This document shows, in pieces, positions 46,615 to 55,365 of a stretch of 64,000 nucleotides of DNA. Every line of letters begins with the position of its first letter. The stretch's first letter is position 1. The translations under genes and the position numbers were made by a program. The notes under the pieces were generated by a model. It had not been told where the DNA came from. It searched no databases and saw only the letters and a list, made by a program, of their open reading frames with translations. The stretch is from Sediminibacterium magnilacihabitans (GTDB lineage: Bacteria; Bacteroidota; Bacteroidia; Chitinophagales; Chitinophagaceae): assembly GCA_002973575.1 (NCBI GenBank), contig PVEQ01000005.1:124001-188000 (forward strand). The letters are read 5' to 3'.

Positions 46615-46968
46615 ATGACAGAAATGGAAACAATGGCATGGTTCCATGCCTGCAGTGTAGAAGATGTTCCTTCCAATGGCGGGGTATGCGTAAAATACGG
46701 TGAAGAGCAAATTGCGCTCTATCATTTTACCCGCCGTAACGAATGGTATGCTACGCAGAATGAATGTCCGCATCGCCGCCAGATGGCATTGAGCAGGGGC
46801 ATGATCGGTTCGCAAAATGATGTACCCAAAGTGGCATGCCCCTTTCATAAGAAAACATTTTCACTGGTAACGGGTGAATGTCTGAACGACGACGAATGTT
46901 CAATTCGCACTTATCCAGTGAAGATAGAGGGAGGCCACGTATTCATTGGAGTAGAAGGTATCGTGTAA
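46615..46968 (+). CDS. nirD: Nitrite reductase small subunit, Rieske-type
   Basis: The ATG at 46615 gives 117 residues, the usual NirD length. The frame is open further upstream into nirB, but that part is a shadow. The fold is Rieske-like with the cluster ligands in CPHRRQM (C and H) and CPFHKKTFS (C and H), so a [2Fe-2S] centre is likely retained. Many NirD proteins lack these ligands, which makes this one of the ligand-bearing type. It follows nirB by 34 bases and joins it as the small subunit. Confidence 0.93.
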   Translation: MTEMETMAWFHACSVEDVPSNGGVCVKYGEEQIALYHFTRRNEWYATQNECPHRRQMALSRGMIGSQNDVPKVACPFHKKTFSLVTGECLNDDECSIRTYPVKIEGGHVFIGVEGIV

Positions 46969-47006
46969 TACCAGCCTCTTTTATTCACCTTTTATAACTG
47001 AATTAT

Positions 47007-48308
47007 ATGTCGCTCAATCCGAATCAACCACTCACTAAACTCAATGTCTTTTCCTTTAAAGGAATTCAGATGCGTAGTTTTCATATTACGTGGTTTACTT
47101 TTTTTGTATGTTTCTTTGGGTGGTTTGGCCTTGCTCCTTTGATGCCTACCATCAAGGAAGACCTTCACCTCGATAAATCGCAGATAGGTAATGTGGTTAT
47201 TGCATCAGTATCAGGTACCATTATCGCCCGTTTGCTAATCGGAAAATTATGCGATATATGGGGCCCAAGAAAAACCTATACCGCTTTGTTGTTACTGGGT
47301 GCTATTCCCGTGATGTGCGTGGGTTTTGCACATGATTACACTTCATTTCTGTTGTTTCGCCTGGCTATCAGTGTTATTGGCGCTTCTTTCGTGATCACAC
47401 AGTTCCATACTTCCATGATGTTTGCCCCGGAAATCAAAGGAACTGCCAACGCTGTAGCCGGTGGGTGGGGTAACCTGGGCGGAGGTGTTACCAATATGAT
47501 CATGCCGGTGATATTCGCCGCCATTGTGGGTATAGGCTATACCAAACAGGAAGCTTGGCGTTATGCGATGATCGTTCCCGGCGCATTGATGCTCATCGCT
47601 GCATTTCTCTATTATCGTTTTACCAAAGACACACCTGCCGGGAATTTCGACGAAATAGAAAGAGCGCCTAAAGTCAAAGGAAAAAAGAATTACAGCGTGC
47701 TGAAAGACTGGCGTGTATGGTCGCTCGCACTCGCTTATGCCGTTTGTTTTGGAATGGAGATCACATTCGATAATGTAGCGGCCCTTCATTTTGTACAGGA
47801 ATACAAACTCAGCCAGGGCACCGCCGGTCTCTGTGCAGGCTTATTCGGCTTCATGAATCTTTTTGCAAGAGCGCTTGGCGGACTCCTTGCAGACAAAGTA
47901 GGGAAAGCTTATGGTATGTGGGGAAAGGGTATTCTTTTGTCGCTGGTACTGCTGCTGGAAGGATTCGGCCTGATCCTGTTTGCCAAATCGGGTTCTTTTG
48001 GTATGGCCATTTTCTTCATGATCTTTTTTGCCCTGTTCCTTAAAATGGCTAACGGTACTACTTATGCCATTACACCATTTATCAGCGAAAAGAACATAGG
48101 CTTAGTGAGCGGTATTGTAGGCGCCGGAGGCAATGTAGGAGGAATGTTGTTCGGATTCCTGTTCAAAGCGAAAGGTATTACTTACCTGGACGCGTTCAGC
48201 TATATAGGAATGATCGTCATTGGCGTATCACTGATAGTACTGGTGACCAGGTTCTCAAAAGAAGAAAAACGTGTGCGTCTGAAAATGGCGATGGAATACA
48301 ACAAGTAA
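47007..48308 (+). CDS. narK: NNP-type nitrate/nitrite MFS transporter
   Basis: The 433-residue, twelve-helix protein carries both nitrate signatures: NS1, AGGWGNLGGGVTNMIMP (about 151-167), and NS2, GIVGAGGNVGGMLFGF (about 369-384), plus the MFS loop GKLCDIWGPRKTY (about 79-91). Position between nirD and the nitrate reductase indicates nitrate import for assimilation. nasA/nrtP would be equally fitting names for this family. Confidence 0.95.
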   Translation: MSLNPNQPLTKLNVFSFKGIQMRSFHITWFTFFVCFFGWFGLAPLMPTIKEDLHLDKSQIGNVVIASVSGTIIARLLIGKLCDIWGPRKTYTALLLLGAIPVMCVGFAHDYTSFLLFRLAISVIGASFVITQFHTSMMFAPEIKGTANAVAGGWGNLGGGVTNMIMPVIFAAIVGIGYTKQEAWRYAMIVPGALMLIAAFLYYRFTKDTPAGNFDEIERAPKVKGKKNYSVLKDWRVWSLALAYAVCFGMEITFDNVAALHFVQEYKLSQGTAGLCAGLFGFMNLFARALGGLLADKVGKAYGMWGKGILLSLVLLLEGFGLILFAKSGSFGMAIFFMIFFALFLKMANGTTYAITPFISEKNIGLVSGIVGAGGNVGGMLFGFLFKAKGITYLDAFSYIGMIVIGVSLIVLVTRFSKEEKRVRLKMAMEYNK

Positions 48309-48346
48309 TACCTGTCAACGATTGCTTGCCTTATTAAATCATTACC

Positions 48347-51300
48347 GTGAGTGAGATAAAGACAAATAGTATCGAAAAAAAAACAACTATCTGTTGTTAC
48401 TGTGGTGTAGGCTGCGGCATTGTGGCAGATACCGATAAGCTTGGACGGGTTACCATTGAAGGAGATGCCGATCATCCGGTGAACAGGGGACAGCTTTGCA
48501 GCAAAGGCAGGAACCTGCACTATACGGTGAACGATACCAGCGACCGTATTTTCTATCCTGAAATGCGTTACGCCAGAAATCAGCCAAGGCAAAAGGTTTC
48601 GTGGGATAGTGTATTGGAAAGAACGGCTGCAGTGTTCAAAACATTGATTGATAAATACGGACCCGATGCGGTTGCTTTCTATGCTTCCGGTCAATGTCTC
48701 ACAGAAGAATATTATGTGATCAACAAACTGGTGAAGGGGTTCATCGGAACCAATAACATCGACACCAATTCGCGGCTGTGTATGAGTAGCGCTGTGGCCG
48801 GCTATAAGATGAGCCTTGGTGAAGATTGTGTACCCGTATGCTATGATGATATTGAACTGGCCGATCTGATCTTTGTAGCAGGCGCCAACCCCGCCTGGTG
48901 TCACCCGATCTTATGGCAACGGGTAGAAAAAGCCAAAGAAAAAAATCCGGCCCTCAAGATCATTGTAAGCGATCCGCGTAAAACACAAACCTGTTCCCTC
49001 GCTGATCTTCATTTACAACTGAATCCCGGAACGGATATCACACTGCATCATGCCATTGGCAGGGCACTCATAGAAAACGACGACGTCGACCCTGCATTCA
49101 TTGAAAACCATACAGAAGGATTCGAAACATACCGGGCGATCGTTTTTGAAAGAACGGTTGCCGAAGCGGCGATCATCTGCGGTATAGAGGAAAGCGATAT
49201 CAGGTTGGCCGCCAGGATGATCGCTGATGCGAATGGGTTCATCACCATGTGGACCATGGGTCTTAACCAGAGTGTGATTGGTGTAAATAAGAACCTGTCG
49301 CTCATTAATCTCAATCTCATCACAGGACATATTGGTAAACCAGGCTCCGGCCCGCTTTCACTGACCGGTCAGCCCAATGCCATGGGCGGGCGGGAAGTAG
49401 GTGGATTGTCTAACTTATTACCTGCGCATCGCGATTTGCAAAACCCGCAGCACCGCGCCGAAGTAGAACAGTTCTGGAATATTATGCCCGGAAAGATCGC
49501 GGCTCAACCCGGATTGACCGCTACCGAAATGTTCGATGCACTGAACGAAGGCAAGCTTAAAGCGATATGGGTGTTGTGTACCAATCCTTTGATCAGTCTG
49601 CCCGATGTGCGCAAGGCAGAAGCTGCTTTGCAAAAAGCAAAATTTGTGGTAGTACAAGAGATTAGCCATCAATCGGAGATGATCAAATACGCCGATGTGG
49701 TATTACCTGCTGCTGCCTGGGCAGAAAAAGAAGGCACCATGACCAATGCTGAACGACGCATTGGTTACCTGCATAAAATAAAAGAAGCGCCCGGCGAGGC
49801 GTTACCCGATGCCGAGATCATTTGCCGTTTTGCACAGAAAATGGGATACAAAGGATTTGATTATCCCAATGCGGCCGCCATCTTTGCCGAACATGCTGCA
49901 TTGACAAAGGATACTCATGTTGATATCAGTGATCTCAGTCATGCTATACTGAAAGAAAAACGCGCTGTGCAGTGGCCTTATACAAAGACTATTAATGGAC
50001 ATGGCACTGCAAGACTTTTTACCGATAAAACATTTTATACAGCTTCTCAACGTGCGATCATCCGTTCTTTTCCTGATGAAAACCTGTCGGAGAAAATTAG
50101 CCCCGATTTCCCGCTGATACTTACTACCGGCCGTATCCGAGACCAGTGGCATACCATGAGCAAAACGGGTAAAGTGAATAAACTGAAGCAACACATATCC
50201 GAATCTTTTCTTGAAATGCATCCCGAAGATGCTGCACAAAGAAAGATCAGGGAGAACGACCTGGTAGAGATCGCCAATGAAAGAGGTCATGTGCGGGTGA
50301 AAGCCAGGTTGTCTGACAATATTAAACAGGGCGTTGTATTCCTGCCCATGCACTGGGGCAAGGTGTTGGATAGCGATCTCAATCGCGCCAATAACCTCAC
50401 AAATAACCTGGTAGATCCGCAAAGCAAAGAGCCTGATTTTAAATTCTCTGCAGTTGAAGTAAAATTGTATACCAAGCCCAAACAAAAGATCATTGTAATT
50501 GGCGCGGGTGCAGGCGCTTGCGGCTTTGTGAAAAGTTACCGGACGCTGAATACAGAAGACGAGATCGAAATATTCAGCAAAGAGAATTTTCCTTTTTACA
50601 ACCGCGTATTGCTGCCCGATTATATTACCGGCACACTTCCCTGGGGTAACCTGGTGAAAATGTCTGATGAAGAAGAATATCATTACAATATCAAGCTGCA
50701 TCGCGGTGTAAGCATCACGCATATCGACAAAGAAAAAAAGTTGGTTACCGATGATAAAGGCGGTGTGCATTCGTATGATGTGCTGCTCATGGCAACAGGC
50801 AGCAGGGCTGCCATGCTCAGGGATGTTCCTGCCATGCAAGGAATCTTTACCATGCGTAGCAGAACCGATGCTGATCATTTTAAAAATCACATAGACGCTG
50901 CCAATGGCAGGGTGGTCATTGTAGGCGGAGGATTGCTTGGCATCGAACTGGCAGCATCGCTGCGTGAAGTGAATGTGGAAGTGACCATTGTACAAAGGAT
51001 ATCCAGGCTGATGGACCGTCAGTTGGATCCGCTTGGCAGTCAATTATTGCATGAAGAGCTGGTTGATAAAGGTGTAGAGATTTATTATAACGATGAGATA
51101 GAGCGCTTCCTGGGTAATAACACGGTATCGGGCATCCGGTTGAAAAGTGGATTGATCGTGAACTGTCAGGCTATTGTAATAGCCATCGGAACTGTTCCGA
51201 ACATTGAGATTGCGAAAGCAGGAGGTGTGCATTGCAAAAGAGGGGTGCTGATCAACGAGTACCTGCAAACCAGTGATCCTAACATTTTTGCTGTTGGCGA

Positions 51301-51892
51301 GATAGCGGAATTCAAAGGATTCCTGTATGGCATTACGGCTGCTGCAGAACAGCAGGCAGAAATTGTTGCGCGATACCTGACCGGTGATATTTCAAAATAC
51401 TATACAGGCTCTTTGTTGATGAATATTTTAAAAATGCACGGAACCGATCTCTGTTCGCTGGGTGAAGTGGAATGTCCTGATGATCCTGCGTATGAAGAAG
51501 TGGTATTCATCGACAAAGCCAAGCGATATTATAAAAAATGCATCATTCACAACGACCGGCTCATCGGCGCCATCCTTATCGGGGATAAATCTGAGTTCCT
51601 GGAATTCAGGAACCTCATCGAACAAAAAATTGAACTGAGTGAAAAACGCTTGCAGTTACTGCGTTCCGGTAAGGCCGCGGAACCTGTTATCGGAAAACTG
51701 GTATGCAGTTGCAACAACGTGGGCGAAGGCAACCTGCTCAATAAGATCAAGGAGGGTTGTAAAGACCATTTGCAATTGTGCCAGCTTACAGGCGCCGGCA
51801 TGGGCTGCGGCAGCTGCCGACCGGAAGTGAAAGCCATCCTGGAAAATTGTTTGGGCGTATCGGCAAAAGAAAATGTGCTGGTTGAAAAATAA
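48347..51892 (+). CDS. Single-chain assimilatory nitrate reductase with fused FAD/NAD and BFD [2Fe-2S] domains
   Basis: The 1181-residue protein starts at a GTG (48347); no ATG exists before the first iron-sulfur motif, so GTG is required. Residues 1-700 are a NasA-type molybdenum subunit: [4Fe-4S] ligands C16, C19, C23 and C51, molybdenum ligand C144 (NSRLCMSSAVAGY) and the late bis-MGD domain with LTTGRIRDQWHTMSKTGK. Residues about 714-1040 form a flavoprotein with FAD (IIVIGAGAGACGF) and NAD (VVIVGGGLLGIELAAS) folds as in NirB. The C-terminus (about 1117-1165) is BFD-like with C1120, C1122, C1154 and C1157. This would pass electrons from NAD(P)H to nitrate in one polypeptide, combining the roles split between NasA and NasB-type proteins elsewhere. 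Confidence 0.93.
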   Translation: MSEIKTNSIEKKTTICCYCGVGCGIVADTDKLGRVTIEGDADHPVNRGQLCSKGRNLHYTVNDTSDRIFYPEMRYARNQPRQKVSWDSVLERTAAVFKTLIDKYGPDAVAFYASGQCLTEEYYVINKLVKGFIGTNNIDTNSRLCMSSAVAGYKMSLGEDCVPVCYDDIELADLIFVAGANPAWCHPILWQRVEKAKEKNPALKIIVSDPRKTQTCSLADLHLQLNPGTDITLHHAIGRALIENDDVDPAFIENHTEGFETYRAIVFERTVAEAAIICGIEESDIRLAARMIADANGFITMWTMGLNQSVIGVNKNLSLINLNLITGHIGKPGSGPLSLTGQPNAMGGREVGGLSNLLPAHRDLQNPQHRAEVEQFWNIMPGKIAAQPGLTATEMFDALNEGKLKAIWVLCTNPLISLPDVRKAEAALQKAKFVVVQEISHQSEMIKYADVVLPAAAWAEKEGTMTNAERRIGYLHKIKEAPGEALPDAEIICRFAQKMGYKGFDYPNAAAIFAEHAALTKDTHVDISDLSHAILKEKRAVQWPYTKTINGHGTARLFTDKTFYTASQRAIIRSFPDENLSEKISPDFPLILTTGRIRDQWHTMSKTGKVNKLKQHISESFLEMHPEDAAQRKIRENDLVEIANERGHVRVKARLSDNIKQGVVFLPMHWGKVLDSDLNRANNLTNNLVDPQSKEPDFKFSAVEVKLYTKPKQKIIVIGAGAGACGFVKSYRTLNTEDEIEIFSKENFPFYNRVLLPDYITGTLPWGNLVKMSDEEEYHYNIKLHRGVSITHIDKEKKLVTDDKGGVHSYDVLLMATGSRAAMLRDVPAMQGIFTMRSRTDADHFKNHIDAANGRVVIVGGGLLGIELAASLREVNVEVTIVQRISRLMDRQLDPLGSQLLHEELVDKGVEIYYNDEIERFLGNNTVSGIRLKSGLIVNCQAIVIAIGTVPNIEIAKAGGVHCKRGVLINEYLQTSDPNIFAVGEIAEFKGFLYGITAAAEQQAEIVARYLTGDISKYYTGSLLMNILKMHGTDLCSLGEVECPDDPAYEEVVFIDKAKRYYKKCIIHNDRLIGAILIGDKSEFLEFRNLIEQKIELSEKRLQLLRSGKAAEPVIGKLVCSCNNVGEGNLLNKIKEGCKDHLQLCQLTGAGMGCGSCRPEVKAILENCLGVSAKENVLVEK

Positions 51893-51898
51893 ACATGT

Positions 51899-53398
51899 AT
51901 GGGAATACGAAGCAATCATACTATCAAGATCAACTTCAGGGGAGGAATTATCTCGCCTGGCGATCTTTATAATATCCTTGTAGTAGCAAGGAGGGCGGGC
52001 GTGTTGCATGTAAGCTTCGGGTTGCGTCAGCAATTGCTGTTGAATGCATCAGCTGATTCCATTCATATACTTCGTGAAGGATTGGGTCAATTGGCCATTC
52101 CTTATGATCTGGATAATGAACAACATCCCAATATCGTAAGCTCTTATCCGGCAGAGGAAATATTCATTACCAATACCTGGCTGAGTGAAGGTGTATACAA
52201 GGATATATTCGATGGACTCGATTATGAGCCCGAGCTCAAGATCAATGTTTCGGACAGTCACCAGAGTTTTACACCCATGCTTACGGGCAATATTAATTGG
52301 GTAGCTTCGGCTACGTCCCTTCATTTCTGGCATTTATTCATCCGTTTTCCTAAGACCAACAGTATTTACGAATGGAATGAAATGGTATACACCAATGATA
52401 TTCCGGGTGTGTCAAAAGAAATTGAAAAACTGATCTTTCAGCACAGAGAAGCGTTTTACGACAACAAACAGGCGAAGGGTGAAGCATTGATGCAACTGCT
52501 TCAAAAACAGCAATACATTACCAAGCCTGCTGAAAAACCTGCGGCATTACCTGCTTTCAACCTGCCTTACTATGAGGGGGTCAACAGGGTCAACGATAAA
52601 TACTGGGTGGGTATTTACAGGCGCGACGAATTGTTTGCGGTTGATTTTTTGAAAGCGCTGTGTAAACTTTGCCTGGATACCAAGATCGGCCAGCTTTGTT
52701 CTACGCCCTGGAAGTCGATCATCATCAAAGGGGTGGAGGAAAAAGACCGGCCCAAATGGAATCAATTGCTGAACAAGTACCAGGTGAACATGCGGCATGC
52801 TGCCAATGAATTGAATTTCCAGGTGGAAGATCATTGCCGTGAAGGATTGGAGTTGAAAAATTACCTGGTTAAAAAATTGAATGATGAAGATACCCGCACA
52901 TTCGGTGTATGCATTGGTATCAAAACCAGGAAAAAAAGTGAAGTATTCTGTAGTGTACTGGTACGCCGCAGGCCACTGATCAACTTGTGCGGATTGGAAT
53001 GCCTGTATGTATATGATATCCTTTGTGCACATGATTTCAATCCGAATGCACGCACTGGCTTTGTATTCAGCAGGGCCAATCCGAAATTCTTGTTGGGTGA
53101 ACAGTTGAGACGTTTGGTGATTGCGTTTTATAATAATCGTGCAGATAAGAATGCGATCATGGAAAAACAGGTAGCTGCTGAGAAAGCACCCGAACTGAAG
53201 AAGCAGCTATCTTATGTACACCAATGCCGGCATTGCTTTACCATATACGATGAATCGTTTGGCGACCTGGAGAAAGGAGCAGCTCCCGGTACTGCATTTG
53301 AATCATTGGATGAAGATTACCATTGCCCATTATGCGATGCAGATAAATCGAGCTATACACGTATTGAAAAAGCCGGGCTTGAACTACAAACCATTTAG
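51899..53398 (+). CDS. NiR/SiR-like protein with C-terminal rubredoxin
   Basis: The 499-residue protein begins with a nitrite/sulfite reductase ferredoxin-like half-domain (about 7-50, KINFRGGIISPGDLYNILVV then HVSFGLRQQLLL). A second such stretch is about 250-285 (KIGQLCSTPWKSIIIKG). I find no siroheme/[4Fe-4S] ligand set of the C-x5-C plus C-x3-C type, so the scaffold seems to have lost that cofactor. The C-terminus (about 438-490) is a complete rubredoxin with C443, C446, C476 and C479 around YDESFGDLEKGAAPGTAFESL. It starts six bases after the nitrate reductase, so it probably serves that pathway, perhaps as an electron carrier or a sensor. That role is inference. Confidence 0.82.
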   Translation: MGIRSNHTIKINFRGGIISPGDLYNILVVARRAGVLHVSFGLRQQLLLNASADSIHILREGLGQLAIPYDLDNEQHPNIVSSYPAEEIFITNTWLSEGVYKDIFDGLDYEPELKINVSDSHQSFTPMLTGNINWVASATSLHFWHLFIRFPKTNSIYEWNEMVYTNDIPGVSKEIEKLIFQHREAFYDNKQAKGEALMQLLQKQQYITKPAEKPAALPAFNLPYYEGVNRVNDKYWVGIYRRDELFAVDFLKALCKLCLDTKIGQLCSTPWKSIIIKGVEEKDRPKWNQLLNKYQVNMRHAANELNFQVEDHCREGLELKNYLVKKLNDEDTRTFGVCIGIKTRKKSEVFCSVLVRRRPLINLCGLECLYVYDILCAHDFNPNARTGFVFSRANPKFLLGEQLRRLVIAFYNNRADKNAIMEKQVAAEKAPELKKQLSYVHQCRHCFTIYDESFGDLEKGAAPGTAFESLDEDYHCPLCDADKSSYTRIEKAGLELQTI

Positions 53399-53968
53399 TT
53401 CTGCATGCGCATTGAAATTGCGGAACGAGATTTTCTGTTGTGGTTGTATGGGAATGCAGACAATACTAAGATGATCGAGCATGTACTTCATACTGTGTTT
53501 GGCCAAATGCCCATTCTGTAGCAGCGCCAATATCTTAGCCAATCCTCTTGCACTGTAGATAGCGCATAGAGGTTCCGGTTCTCCGTCGTTTGTGAAAACG
53601 CAGGCTTCTGCTTCAGGTGCCTGTTGGTATCGTTCATGAAGTTCTTTGAGCAAAGTGGATTCCATCAGCGGCATATCGCAGGCAAGTGCAAAAAGAGCTC
53701 TCTGCGGATATTGCAGATGGCAGCTTAGTACACCTAATAATGGGCCGCGTAAATCCAGCGAAGGGGCATCCACTACCAGATCAGCAGCATCGAAAACTGC
53801 TGTGTAATCTTTGTATTGTTGCTGGTTCACAGAAAGTTTAACCGGTATCCCCAACGGCGTTATTTTATCAATGGCTGTCTGCGCCCAGGTCTTGGCTTCC
53901 AGTTTGAGCAACCCTTTGTCGCTCCCCATCCTGGAACTATTACCACCGCAAAGGATAATACCCAACAT
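53384..53968 (-). CDS. mobA: Molybdenum cofactor guanylyltransferase
   Basis: MobA adds GMP to molybdopterin to form the MGD cofactor used by NasA-type reductases. The ATG at 53968 gives 194 residues beginning MLGIILCGGNSSRMGSDKGLLKL, the nucleotide-binding loop. The conserved ALACDMPLMESTLLKEL and DGEPEPLCAIYS follow. The frame is open 18 codons upstream, but the motif start fixes the ATG. It converges with the rubredoxin-fusion gene, overlapping its end by 15 bases. Confidence 0.93.
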   Translation of the reverse strand: MLGIILCGGNSSRMGSDKGLLKLEAKTWAQTAIDKITPLGIPVKLSVNQQQYKDYTAVFDAADLVVDAPSLDLRGPLLGVLSCHLQYPQRALFALACDMPLMESTLLKELHERYQQAPEAEACVFTNDGEPEPLCAIYSARGLAKILALLQNGHLAKHSMKYMLDHLSIVCIPIQPQQKISFRNFNAHAELNGL

Positions 53969-53984
53969 AATTTGAATTATTTTG

Positions 53985-54284
53985 TTAAAGGATATCGGTA
54001 TGGTGGGGTTTGGTATCGGCATGGCCGAGGCTTTTGCCCGGACTAACCCGGTCCCTTACGACTTGCTTCAGCTCTTTTATTTCGGGAAAGCCACCGTATT
54101 CTTTCCGGTCGAAAATTTTTTCGTTGTCGAGACTGATGTGGAATTCGCCGCTGGTCTCGCTGGGTTCGAGGGCAACGGCTTTGAGCTCTGCCTCGAAAGT
54201 GGTCAGCAGCTCCTGTGCAATATAAGCGGCGCGCAGCAGCCAGTGACATTTGGGACAATAAGTGATGGTGATGGTGGGCTTCAT
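53985..54284 (-). CDS. SelT/SelW/SelH-type (Rdx) thioredoxin-like protein
   Basis: The 99-residue protein has the Rdx pattern: a strand, the redox motif CPKC (C10, C13), WLLRAAYIAQELLTTF, then SGEFHISLDNEKIFDRKEYGGFPEIKELKQVVRD. In selenoproteins of this family the second position is selenocysteine; here both are cysteine. The function is unknown but probably thiol redox chemistry. It precedes mobA on the minus strand by 16 bases, so it is probably in one transcript with it. Confidence 0.85.
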   Translation of the reverse strand: MKPTITITYCPKCHWLLRAAYIAQELLTTFEAELKAVALEPSETSGEFHISLDNEKIFDRKEYGGFPEIKELKQVVRDRVSPGKSLGHADTKPHHTDIL

Positions 54285-54372
54285 ATAGAATGTATAAATT
54301 AAAGTTGGGTTGGGGCCTTTAGGCTACATAAATTTACTGATTATTCGAGCTGGTTGATGAAAAAGAATATAT

Positions 54373-55353
54373 ATGCTGGTAGATCAACATAACAGGACTC
54401 ACGACTATTTGCGTATCTCGCTGACAGATAATTGCAACTTGCGTTGTTTTTATTGCATGCCGGAAGAAGATTATGTGTTTACCCCGGCCAAACAATTGAT
54501 GCAGGCGGCTGAAATTGAGGAGCTGGCAAAAATTTTTGTGAGCCTGGGTGTGAAGAAAATCAGGCTCACAGGTGGCGAGCCGCTGGTACGCAAAGACGCC
54601 ACTGCTATCCTGCAAGCACTCGCGAAATTACCGGTAGCGCTTACGCTTACTACCAATGGTACAAGGCTGCATAAGTTTGTGCAGGTATTGGAAGACGCAG
54701 GCGTCCGTTCCATCAATATCAGCCTGGATACATTGTTGGCAGATAAATTCCTTTTCATCACCCGGCAAAATCATTTTAATACGGTAAAGCAAAATATTGC
54801 CCTGTTGTTGAACAGGGGTTTTCATGTTAAGATCAATGTGGTGGTGATGAAAGGATTGAATGAAGATGAACTGACCGATTTTGTTGAATGGACAAAACTG
54901 GAACCCGTTCATATCCGGTTCATTGAATTCATGCCTTTTACCGGCAACAGGTGGACCAATAATAAAGTGGTTACCTGGCAGGAAATGATGCATACCATTG
55001 AAAAGACCTATGCCTTCACTGCTTTACCCGGCAAGCCGCACGATACGGCGAAAGCATACCAGGTTCCCGGGCATGCAGGCAGCTTTGCAGTGATCAGTAC
55101 CATGAGTGCACCTTTCTGTGGAGGTTGCAACCGGATGCGGCTCACCGCTGATGGGAAAATGAAGAATTGTCTTTTCTCGAAAGAAGAAACCGATCTGCTT
55201 ACTGCTTTAAGAAATGGGGAACCCGTAGTGCCGCTGGTGCAACAGTCGATATGGGGGAAAGCAAAAGAATTAGGCGGACAATTTAATACAGATTTTGAAC
55301 ACCTGTATGCCAACACAATCCAGAACAGAAGCATGATCACCATTGGTGGCTGA
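54373..55353 (+). CDS. moaA: GTP 3',8-cyclase MoaA
   Basis: MoaA, with MoaC, converts GTP to cyclic pyranopterin, the first step of molybdenum cofactor synthesis. The 326-residue radical-SAM enzyme has the N-terminal cluster ligands C21, C25 and C28 (CNLRCFYC) and the C-terminal cluster ligands C249, C252 and C266 (FCGGCNRMRL, KNCLF). It ends in the conserved Gly-Gly (MITIGG), needed for activity in the family. It heads the plus-strand cofactor operon. Confidence 0.97.
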   Translation: MLVDQHNRTHDYLRISLTDNCNLRCFYCMPEEDYVFTPAKQLMQAAEIEELAKIFVSLGVKKIRLTGGEPLVRKDATAILQALAKLPVALTLTTNGTRLHKFVQVLEDAGVRSINISLDTLLADKFLFITRQNHFNTVKQNIALLLNRGFHVKINVVVMKGLNEDELTDFVEWTKLEPVHIRFIEFMPFTGNRWTNNKVVTWQEMMHTIEKTYAFTALPGKPHDTAKAYQVPGHAGSFAVISTMSAPFCGGCNRMRLTADGKMKNCLFSKEETDLLTALRNGEPVVPLVQQSIWGKAKELGGQFNTDFEHLYANTIQNRSMITIGG

Positions 55354-55365
55354 TAAAAAATTACG

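Noticed and set aside
49802..51043. Minus-strand 413-codon frame opposite the nitrate reductase
   Set aside because: Long but antisense to clear cofactor-binding motifs; composition rich in histidine and cysteine as expected of a shadow.
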